Source: an uncultured Lachnospiraceae bacterium (GTDB lineage Bacteria > Bacillota_A > Clostridia > Lachnospirales > Lachnospiraceae). From it: a stretch of 38,912 bases of DNA. A program made the position numbers and the translations under genes. Of this stretch, positions 32,802 through 38,912 are shown in pieces (the stretch's first letter is position 1; each line of letters begins with the position of its first letter). A model generated the notes under the pieces. It ran no database searches. It saw only the letters and a list, made by a program, of their open reading frames with translations, and was not told where the DNA came from. The stretch covers positions 1 through 38,912 of the forward strand of contig CAJLNC010000017.1 in NCBI GenBank assembly GCA_905207905.1, given 5' to 3'.

Positions 32802-34007
32802 ATGGTGAGAGTAAGAAGAAAACGCCGGGTGACCAGGATTCGGATTATAATTATTGCGGCGCTTTGTATCGGGGCGGCAGCAGCTGTATTGCTGGGATTA
32901 TTCCGCATCCATACAGTGGAGCTTTACGGCAGCTCCAGATATGAGCCGGAACAGATCAAGAATGATCTGATCACAGATTTCTGGACAGAGAATACCTTGT
33001 ATTTTTCCTGGAAATATCGGGATGCTGTCAGCGACCCAAAAGCGCCTTATCTGGAAACCATTCAGGCAAAGGTGCTGACGCCTGGCAAGGTTCGGCTGAC
33101 GGTGAAGGAGAAAACACTTACCGGCTATGTCCAGTATGCAGGGAATAATGTATATTTTGACCGGGATGGTGAAGTGCTGGAGATCTCGGATACGGTATAC
33201 GGGGATGTTCCTCTGGTGACCGGCGTTACTATGGGTGAGCCGGTGCTGTATCAGCGCCTGCCCATGGAGAATGCGGCTCAGATGGGGGCAATGCTTAAGA
33301 TTGCTGCCCTGCTCACTGAGGAAGGGTTTATGCCGGATCATATATCTTTTGATGAAAATTTAAATATTACTCTTACCATTGATGGGATTACGGTAAAGCT
33401 GGGGCAGAACGATTATCTGGATGAAAAGGTGGCCAATCTGATAAATATTTATCCTCAGATCCAGGGCAAGACGGGTACGTTGAATATGGAGAGCTTTACC
33501 GGAAAAAATGAAGACATCAGTTTTCTGCCTTCTGATGCGGCTCCGACGCCGGAGAGCGAGACGGAAGAAGGCAGTGAGGGCGCAGCGGCCAATGAGGCAG
33601 CCGGACAGGAGGGCGAAACAGGCGCAGATTCGGAAGGCCAGGAGGATGGCAGCAAAGAAGGCTCTCTGGAAGAAAATAGCCAGAATGGAGAAAGCGGCAA
33701 TCTTGCTAGTAGCCAGTCAGGAGAAGGCGCACAGGGCGCAGACCAGGAGAATGCCCCGGAAGATTCCCAGGGAGCCAGCCAGGAAGATGCCCAACAGGAA
33801 CAGGATGTCACAGGAACAGCCGGGTTTATGGTCTTTGATTCTTCTGGAACCCTCCGCTATGATGCCAGGGTAGTGAATGGGCAGGTGGTGGATGCCAACG
33901 GGAATCCCATCGACGGCTGTACGGTTAATGAAGCTGGAAATGTGGTGGATGCCTACTGGAATGAGATTGATCCCATGACCGGCCAGGCAGTGAATTTGGG
34001 AGGCTGA
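32802..34007 (+). CDS. ftsQ: Cell division protein FtsQ/DivIB-like, with repeat tail
   Basis: A 401-residue bitopic membrane protein. A basic N-terminus (MVRVRRKRRVTRIR) is followed by a membrane helix (about 13-35), the POTRA domain (about 36-105, FRIHTVELYGSSRYEPEQI) and the beta domain (about 110-240, VYFDRDGEVLEIS, ISFDENLNITLTIDG). After that comes a long acidic Glu/Gly/Gln/Ser-rich linker (about 247-340) and a C-terminal module with MVFDSSGTLRYDA, VVDANGNPIDG and VNEAGNVVDAYWNEID. FtsQ bridges FtsL/DivIC and the septal synthase. The tail is not part of typical DivIB and matches that of the PBP at 23270. It closes the dcw cluster here; ftsA/ftsZ do not follow. Confidence 0.88.
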   Translation: MVRVRRKRRVTRIRIIIIAALCIGAAAAVLLGLFRIHTVELYGSSRYEPEQIKNDLITDFWTENTLYFSWKYRDAVSDPKAPYLETIQAKVLTPGKVRLTVKEKTLTGYVQYAGNNVYFDRDGEVLEISDTVYGDVPLVTGVTMGEPVLYQRLPMENAAQMGAMLKIAALLTEEGFMPDHISFDENLNITLTIDGITVKLGQNDYLDEKVANLINIYPQIQGKTGTLNMESFTGKNEDISFLPSDAAPTPESETEEGSEGAAANEAAGQEGETGADSEGQEDGSKEGSLEENSQNGESGNLASSQSGEGAQGADQENAPEDSQGASQEDAQQEQDVTGTAGFMVFDSSGTLRYDARVVNGQVVDANGNPIDGCTVNEAGNVVDAYWNEIDPMTGQAVNLGG

Positions 34008-34059
34008 TTAGTCGGAAAGAGGATAGCCGAAAAATGGAAATTTCATTTTCAGATAAGTC

Positions 34060-34089
34060 TTGACGGCAAAGAAAATTGTGTGGTAAGAT
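34060..34089 (+). promoter_or_regulatory. Sigma-A promoter of the riboswitch-hydrogenase operon
   Basis: TTGACG (34060-34065), an 18-base spacer and TAAGAT (34084-34089). The expected start site near 34096 is just before the riboswitch P1 stem. The 52 bp from the end of ftsQ hold nothing else. Confidence 0.7.
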
Positions 34090-34097
34090 GAAAAAAA

Positions 34098-34175
34098 GGT
34101 CTTTATTGCTGGCGGTAATCGTGGAGTACCACGGGGTAATAAAGATTTTGTGAACAGTAGCCGACCGTCTGGGCA
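34098..34175 (+). promoter_or_regulatory. ZTP (pfl) riboswitch aptamer
   Basis: The layout matches the ZTP/ZMP-sensing pfl RNA. P1 is TCTTTATT (34100-34107) with AATAAAGA (34138-34145). GCTGGCG (34108-34114) follows P1, P2 is CGTGG-AGTA-CCACG (34120-34133), and GGGG (34133-34136) comes before the return P1 strand. After a short linker, GCCGACCGTCTGGGC (34160-34174) carries the hallmark CCG...TGGGC element that makes P3 and the pseudoknot. In known members, ligand binding prevents formation of a downstream terminator and turns the gene on. The terminator here overlaps the GGGC segment, which fits that mechanism. Confidence 0.9.
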
Positions 34176-34210
34176 GCATTTGTGAAAGCGAATGCTGCTC
34201 TTTTGTTTTT
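34173..34210 (+). terminator. Riboswitch expression-platform terminator
   Basis: GCAGCATT (34173-34180) pairs with AATGCTGC (34191-34198), extended by two more pairs into the loop, followed by TCTTTTGTTTTT. Its left arm shares GCA with the aptamer's TGGGCA, so aptamer folding and termination exclude each other. Confidence 0.85.
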
Positions 34211-34225
34211 TAAAGGAGGAATCGC

Positions 34226-36064
34226 ATGAGCAGATTGAGTATTATCACCCAGAATCAGGCTCAGACCACAGTGGAAGAGCTGTATAAGGATCTGGAACGG
34301 CGCATCAGCGCCAGCCCGCCGGGACTTTGCCCTGTGGATCTGGCATCTTCATTTTTGAAAATGTGTCACGCCCAGTCCTGCGGGAAATGTGTTCCCTGCA
34401 GAGTAGGGCTTGGGCAGCTTCAGAAATTGATGGAGGATGTGCTGGACGGAAAAGGTCAGCCGGATACCATCGATCTGATTGAAAAGACAGCAAAGAATAT
34501 TTTTTATTCCGCAGACTGTGCCATAGGCTATGAGGCAGCTCAGATGGTGCTGAAAGGCATTAAAGGATTTCGGGATGATTTTGAAGAACATCTTCTGAGA
34601 GGACGCTGCAAATTTGAGCTGAATCAGCCGGTACCCTGTATGGCTCAGTGTCCGGCAGGAGTGGACATTCCCGGTTATGTGGCGCTGGTGGCGGAGGAGC
34701 GGTATGCCGATGCGGTACGGCTGATCCGAAAGGATAACCCTATGCCTGCTGTGTGCGGCTTGATTTGTGAGCATCCCTGCGAGGTGCGGTGCCGCAGAAC
34801 CATGATGGATGATCCGGTAAATATCCGGGGGCTGAAACGGTTTGCAGTGGATCATGCAGGAGATGTGCCACTGCCGGTTCCGGCAGTGGCCACTGGGAAA
34901 AAGGTGGCGGTGATCGGCGGAGGGCCGGGAGGCATCAGTGCTGCCTATTATTTAAGCCTTATGGGGCATGAGGTGACAATCTTGGAACAGCGCAAAAAGC
35001 TGGGAGGAATGCTGCGGTACGGGATACCCAATTACCGTCTTCCAAGACAGGTGCTGGATCGGGAGATCGAACAGCTTTTAAGCGTGGGGATTCGGGTAAA
35101 AACAGGAATCACAGTGGGAGAGAACCCAAGCATTGTGGATCTTCGCAAGGAATACGATGCGGTTTACATTGCCATCGGCGCGCATATTGACCGGAAGATA
35201 GGAATAGAGGGAGAGGACGCGGATGGAGTGATCTCAGCGGTAGAACTGCTTCGGGGAATTGGGGATGATCAGCTCCCGGATTTTACCGGAAAGGATATTG
35301 TGGTGATTGGCGGTGGAAATGTAGCTATGGATGTGGCCCGCTCTGCCATTCGGCTGGGAGCAAAACGGCTGCGGATTGCTTACCGGAGGCGGGCGGTGGA
35401 CATGACAGCCATGCCGGAGGAAGTGGCTGGGGCTGTGGAGGAAGGCTGCGAGCTTCTGGATCTTAACGCACCTCTTCGCATTGAGAAAGATGAGGAAGGG
35501 AAGGTGGCTGCTCTTTGGGTACAGCCTCAGATCATAGGACCGGTAAAAAATGGAAGGCCGGTGCCCCTGGATTCTTCTCAGGAGGAGGTTCGTTTATCCT
35601 GCGATATGGTCATCGTGGCTATTGGCCAGGGGATCGAATCAAAAGCCTTTGAGAAGCAGGGCATTCCGGTGAAGCGGGGCGTCATCGACGCGCTTAACTG
35701 GAGCGGAGTCAACGCAAAGGATCTTACAGGAGTGTTTGCAGGAGGAGACTGTGTGACAGGTCCGGCCACGGTGATTCGGGCGATCGCCGCAGGAAAGGTG
35801 GCAGCGGCCAATATTGACGAGTATCTGGGCTTTAACCATCATATCTCTGTGGATGTGAAAATCCCAAAGGTAAGACTCAATGACAGAAAGAGCCGGGCCA
35901 GAGTGAATCTGAGAGAACGGCAGCCCTCAGAACGGGCAAAAGATTTTGAACTCATTGAATGCTCTATGACTTGTGAGGAGGCGAAGCAGGAGGCAGGAAG
36001 ATGCCTTCGATGCGATCATTTCGGTTATGGTATCTTCAGAGGAGGGAGGATTGAAAAATGGTAA
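34226..36064 (+). CDS. Iron-sulfur flavoprotein: NuoF-like module fused to GltD-type oxidoreductase
   Basis: A 612-residue electron-transfer subunit. Residues ~35-110 resemble the C-terminal [4Fe-4S] part of NuoF (SCGKCVPCRVG, with a fourth Cys in SADCAIGYEA). The rest is like the small subunit of glutamate synthase: a helical FeS domain with CMAQCPAG, CGLICEHPCEVRC, an FAD fold VIGGGPGGISAAYYLS, an NAD(P)-binding fold VIGGGNVAMDVARSA and FAGGDCVTGPATVIRAIAAGK. A Cys-rich end reads CEEAKQEAGRCLRCDHFG. It overlaps the hydrogenase gene by 7 bases, so the two proteins very likely form a complex that moves electrons between NAD(P)H and H2 or ferredoxin. The NuoF flavin and NADH domain itself is absent. 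AAAGGAGG precedes the ATG. Sits under the ZTP riboswitch. Confidence 0.9.
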   Translation: MSRLSIITQNQAQTTVEELYKDLERRISASPPGLCPVDLASSFLKMCHAQSCGKCVPCRVGLGQLQKLMEDVLDGKGQPDTIDLIEKTAKNIFYSADCAIGYEAAQMVLKGIKGFRDDFEEHLLRGRCKFELNQPVPCMAQCPAGVDIPGYVALVAEERYADAVRLIRKDNPMPAVCGLICEHPCEVRCRRTMMDDPVNIRGLKRFAVDHAGDVPLPVPAVATGKKVAVIGGGPGGISAAYYLSLMGHEVTILEQRKKLGGMLRYGIPNYRLPRQVLDREIEQLLSVGIRVKTGITVGENPSIVDLRKEYDAVYIAIGAHIDRKIGIEGEDADGVISAVELLRGIGDDQLPDFTGKDIVVIGGGNVAMDVARSAIRLGAKRLRIAYRRRAVDMTAMPEEVAGAVEEGCELLDLNAPLRIEKDEEGKVAALWVQPQIIGPVKNGRPVPLDSSQEEVRLSCDMVIVAIGQGIESKAFEKQGIPVKRGVIDALNWSGVNAKDLTGVFAGGDCVTGPATVIRAIAAGKVAAANIDEYLGFNHHISVDVKIPKVRLNDRKSRARVNLRERQPSERAKDFELIECSMTCEEAKQEAGRCLRCDHFGYGIFRGGRIEKW

Positions 36065-37794
36065 AACTCACGATCAATGGGAAAAAGATTTCCGTTCCCG
36101 AAGGAACTACGATCCTGGATGCAGCCAGAGAGGCGGGTATTTTCATTCCTACTCTTTGTTTTTTAAAGGATATTAATGAGATTGGAGCATGCCGGGTCTG
36201 CGTGGTGGAGGTGGAAGGCTGTTCCAAACTGGTGACCGCCTGCAACAATCTGGCGGCAGAGGGAATGGTAATTCGAACCAACAGTCCAAAGGTCAGAGAA
36301 AGCCGCAGGAATAATGTGGAGCTGATTTTATCCCAGCATGATGGGGAATGCTCTACCTGCGTTCAAAGTGGCAACTGCAGCCTCCAGACCATTGCCAATG
36401 ATCTTGGGATTCTGGAACTGCCCTTTGAGAAAAAACTGCCGAATTCCTGGTGGCCCATGGATTTCCCTCTGATTCGGGATGCGAAAAAGTGTATCAAATG
36501 TATGCGCTGTATTCAGGTGTGTGATAAGATCCAAAGCCTTGGTATCTGGGATGTGGCGGGAACCGGATCCAGGACTACGGTAGATGTATCAGGAAATCGT
36601 CTGATCACAGAGGCGGATTGTGCTCTGTGCGGACAATGCATTACCCACTGCCCGGTGGGAGCCCTTCGGGAGAGAGATGATGTACAGAAAGTGCTGGATG
36701 CCCTGGCGGATCCAGAAAAGATTACCGTGGTGCAGGTGGCTCCTGCAGTGCGGGCAGCCTGGGGAGAGGCGTTCGGCCTTTCCAGAGAATTCGCTACCGT
36801 AAAGCGCCTGGTAGCCGCTCTGCGGCAAATTGGATTTGATTACATATTTGATACCAATTTCAGTGCAGACCTTACGATTATGGAGGAGGGCAGTGAATTT
36901 CTGGAAAAATTGAAGAAGGATGAGCTGGAGGAATTTCCCATGTTTACTTCATGCTGTCCTGGTTGGGTGCGATTTTTAAAGTCCCAGTATCCGGAAATGA
37001 CCGATCACCTTTCCAGTGCCAAGTCTCCTCAGCAGATGTTTGGAGCCATGGCAAAATCCTATTATGCCAAGCTGCTGGGGGTGGATCCGGGAAAAATCTA
37101 CTCTGTTTCCATCATGCCTTGTATCGCAAAAAAGAAAGAGAGTGAGCTTCCGGTGATGAATGATGCGGGAGCGGGACAGGATGTGGATGTGGTGCTTACC
37201 ACCAGGGAGATCGACCGACTCATACGGGCAGAGCAGATTCGTCCGGCATCCCTTCCGGAGGAGGAATTTGACCTGCCCCTGGGAGTCGGTTCCGGAGCCG
37301 GGGTGATCTTCGGGGCTACCGGCGGCGTTATGGAGGCTGCCCTGCGTTCGGCATATTACCTGGTGACTGGAAGGAATCCAGATCCGGATTCCTTTGAGAA
37401 GGTGAGGGGAATGGATGGCTGGAAAGAGGCAGAGTTTAATCTGGCAGGACGGACTGTGAAAGTAGCAGTGGCCAGCGGCCTTGGAAATACCCGGAAGCTG
37501 ATGGAAGCTATTCGCAAGGGCCAGGTGCAGTATCATTTTGTGGAGATCATGGCATGTCCGGGAGGATGTGCGGGGGGAGGCGGCCAGCCGATCCGGGATG
37601 GGAAAGAGCAGGCGGCAGACCGCTGTCGGGTGCTCTATGGATTGGATCAGGTGAATCATCTCAGATTCTCCCATGAGAATCCCTCTGTACAGAAATGTTA
37701 TCAAGATTATCTGGGGACCCCGCTGTCCCATTTGGCACATCGGCTTCTTCACACAGACCATCACGCATGGAAGATGCCTGGGGAGGAAGGCTAG
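36058..37794 (+). CDS. [FeFe]-hydrogenase, group A
   Basis: A 578-residue catalytic hydrogenase. N-terminal [2Fe-2S] domain with Cys in CFLKDINEIGACRVC and a fourth Cys in LVTAC; a His-Cys3 [4Fe-4S] segment (HDGECSTCVQSGNC); two [4Fe-4S] motifs (CIKCMRCIQVCD, CALCGQCITHCPVG). The H-cluster motifs are all intact: L1 TSCCPGWVRF, L2 MPCIAKKKE and L3 EIMACPGGCAGGGGQP. The small-subunit-like end is CYQDYLGTPLSHLAHRLLHT. It evolves or oxidises H2 in the cytoplasm, likely taking electrons via the flavoprotein encoded just before it (7-base overlap). The HydE/F/G maturases are not in this window. No clear terminator lies in the 108 bp before the convergent gene. Confidence 0.96.
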   Translation: MVKLTINGKKISVPEGTTILDAAREAGIFIPTLCFLKDINEIGACRVCVVEVEGCSKLVTACNNLAAEGMVIRTNSPKVRESRRNNVELILSQHDGECSTCVQSGNCSLQTIANDLGILELPFEKKLPNSWWPMDFPLIRDAKKCIKCMRCIQVCDKIQSLGIWDVAGTGSRTTVDVSGNRLITEADCALCGQCITHCPVGALRERDDVQKVLDALADPEKITVVQVAPAVRAAWGEAFGLSREFATVKRLVAALRQIGFDYIFDTNFSADLTIMEEGSEFLEKLKKDELEEFPMFTSCCPGWVRFLKSQYPEMTDHLSSAKSPQQMFGAMAKSYYAKLLGVDPGKIYSVSIMPCIAKKKESELPVMNDAGAGQDVDVVLTTREIDRLIRAEQIRPASLPEEEFDLPLGVGSGAGVIFGATGGVMEAALRSAYYLVTGRNPDPDSFEKVRGMDGWKEAEFNLAGRTVKVAVASGLGNTRKLMEAIRKGQVQYHFVEIMACPGGCAGGGGQPIRDGKEQAADRCRVLYGLDQVNHLRFSHENPSVQKCYQDYLGTPLSHLAHRLLHTDHHAWKMPGEEG

Positions 37795-37902
37795 CGCCAA
37801 AACCTTAGCATGGGAAATTCATCTCCGCCAATTCAGTCCGGGAATCTTAGCGCCGGAAAATCAGAATCAGGAGAGTAGGGCTGGCAGCTTGGAGCTGGAA
37901 GT

Positions 37903-38679
37903 TCAGAGGATAAGAGTTTCGCCGCAGGAAAAGTAGCTGAGGCGGGACATAGACTGCTTCATAAAATCAAACTGCCGTGTTCCGGTACAGTGGCAGGTAT
38001 AAAAAACTGTACCGGATTCTTCCAGATACTGAGCGTATGTTTTCAAGGTGTCATCCAGAGGCAGCTTGGAAAAATGAAAGCCTCCAACCAACACCTGGGG
38101 CTGAAACCATTGAACAATGTTTAAGATTCCCTTATGGGAGCAGCCACTGATGAGTACGCGCTTTCCCTCTTCCTCAATGAGCAGATACTGTTCGTGACGG
38201 AAATCGTCAGGGAGAAACTGTCCGTCTTCTTTTCGATTCAGACCAAAGCTGCCAAGATCGTAGTTTCTGTTTTTTTCATTGCAGGAATAGAGCGTGAGAC
38301 CTTTGCAGATGGGGGTGACGTCTTCGGTGAAGATCAGCCGTGGATGGGCTTGGAGTTTCACATCCAGACCAATATATTTTTCTGTTCCGTTATAGTGGGC
38401 TTCAAAGGCATGACGGCTAAGGTACACAGGAGCCTTTTTGTTGATCTTCAGAAAGGTTTCCAGCCCTCCGCCATGGTCATAATGACCGTGGGAGAGGATG
38501 GCAATGTTCACAGCAGCCAGATCAACATCCAGTTTCCTGGCATTTTCGGCAAAAAGTCCGGTTTGGCCCATGTCAAAAAGCAGCTTGTGATTGAGCGTTT
38601 CGATATACAGAGACAGACCGTGTTCTGCACCCAGATCCTTCCGGCAGGAAGTATTTTCAGCTAAAGAGATTATGCGCAT
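37903..38679 (-). CDS. MBL-fold metallo-hydrolase (COG1237-like)
   Basis: A 258-residue cytoplasmic metallo-beta-lactamase-fold protein. The opening ENTSCRKDLGAEHGLSLYIE, then LLFDMGQTGLFAENARKLDVDL and the metal site SHGHYDHGGGL, match the family annotated as 7,8-dihydropterin-6-methyl-4-(ribofuranosyl)-aminobenzene-phosphate synthase. Further metal ligands are likely the His in SGCSHKGILN and in CHCTG. The biological substrate in bacteria is not established. AAAGGAG lies upstream of the ATG on the - strand. It is convergent with the hydrogenase gene and downstream of tRNA-Leu, from which a terminator separates it. Confidence 0.85.
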   Translation of the reverse strand: MRIISLAENTSCRKDLGAEHGLSLYIETLNHKLLFDMGQTGLFAENARKLDVDLAAVNIAILSHGHYDHGGGLETFLKINKKAPVYLSRHAFEAHYNGTEKYIGLDVKLQAHPRLIFTEDVTPICKGLTLYSCNEKNRNYDLGSFGLNRKEDGQFLPDDFRHEQYLLIEEEGKRVLISGCSHKGILNIVQWFQPQVLVGGFHFSKLPLDDTLKTYAQYLEESGTVFYTCHCTGTRQFDFMKQSMSRLSYFSCGETLIL

Positions 38680-38765
38680 AGTGTTGTATTCTCCTTTGAT
38701 TTACATAGTGTGTGCCTGTTTTTTGTATCGGCGATTTTATCATCGCAGCATCTCCTTTTTTAGAA

Positions 38766-38806
38766 GCAAAACAAAAAGGCAGGATCTCCAACTTAGAAAT
38801 CCTGCC
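38766..38806 (-). terminator. Terminator of tRNA-Leu
   Basis: On the - strand, GGCAGGAT pairs with ATCCTGCC (window 38799-38806 and 38778-38785), followed by TTTTTGTTTT. It sits right after the tRNA 3' end. Confidence 0.8.
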
Positions 38807-38811
38807 CTTGC

Positions 38812-38895
38812 TGCGGAAGATGGGACTTGAACCCACACGGCACGAATGCCACAAGATCCTTAGTCTTGCTCGTCTGCCAGTTCCGACACTTCCGC
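38812..38895 (-). tRNA. tRNA-Leu (anticodon UAA)
   Basis: An 84-base tRNA with acceptor stem GCGGAAG/CTTCCGC, anticodon arm CAAGA-CTAAGGA-TCTTG giving anticodon UAA, a long class II variable arm (TGGCATTCGTGCCG) and the T-arm GTGGGTTCAAGTCCCAT. The discriminator is A and no CCA is encoded. Confidence 0.96.
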
Positions 38896-38906
38896 GAACA
38901 AATGCT

Positions 38907-38912
38907 ATTATA
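38907..38912 (-). promoter_or_regulatory. -10 element of tRNA-Leu promoter, cut by window end
   Basis: TATAAT on the - strand, 11 bases before the tRNA 5' end; the -35 lies outside the window. Confidence 0.55.

Noticed and set aside
38134..38664. 176-residue + strand frame opposite the MBL-fold gene
   Set aside because: Antisense to a gene with an intact metal-binding motif and family signature.

Overview
The window looks like chromosomal DNA from a spore-forming Bacillota, most likely a gut-type Lachnospiraceae. The reasons are a complete spoIIAA-spoIIAB-sigF operon with spoVAA/spoVAB, a low-GC Gram-positive dcw order (mraZ-rsmH-ftsL-two class B PBPs-mraY-murD-ftsW-murA-ftsQ), a multi-domain [FeFe]-hydrogenase, strong AGGAGG-type ribosome binding sites and several GH3 glycosidases. 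No mobile element or CRISPR array was seen. Nearly every gene is on the + strand; only the last ~1 kb (an MBL-fold enzyme and tRNA-Leu) is on the - strand.

Layout. 1-3010: 3' part of folC, a 48-residue protein, and a zinc-ribbon/TPR membrane protein. 3512-6642: the forespore sigma-F module (anti-anti-sigma, anti-sigma kinase, sigma-F), a small membrane protein, a terminator, then spoVAA-spoVAB. 6655-8646: a 627-aa RelA/SpoT-like synthetase with an altered active-site loop and a long C-terminal part, behind a promoter full of TACCAG half-sites. 8739-20943: a carbohydrate island made of a LytTR response regulator and GHKL kinase, then a secreted GH3 enzyme, a small secreted CBM-like protein, a membrane-anchored GH3, a cytoplasmic GH3 and a GtrA-like membrane protein. 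The first two GH3 enzymes have permuted domain order. 21213-34007: the cell-wall/division cluster, opened by a promoter with a three-copy MraZ box. 34060-37794: a ZTP (pfl) riboswitch with its terminator, controlling a two-gene operon of an iron-sulfur flavoprotein and an [FeFe]-hydrogenase. 37903-38895: a COG1237-type metallo-hydrolase and tRNA-Leu(UAA).

How the parts work together. The dcw genes make lipid I precursors (MurA, MurD, MraY) and the septal synthase (FtsW, class B PBPs, FtsL, FtsQ); MraZ probably represses its own operon. In the GH3 block, two extracellular enzymes and one carbohydrate-binding protein could trim glycosides outside the cell, and the cytoplasmic enzyme could finish imported oligosaccharides. 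The two-component pair just upstream is a candidate regulator. The flavoprotein probably passes electrons between NAD(P)H and the hydrogenase.

The most unusual observations are the ZTP riboswitch in front of a hydrogenase operon, a shared short 'GN-VD' tail in the division PBP and FtsQ (with an echo in the TPR protein), the degenerate RelA-like enzyme with its dyad-rich promoter, and 5'-leader hairpins placed directly after three predicted promoters. All functions are inferred by reading the sequence; no database search was run.
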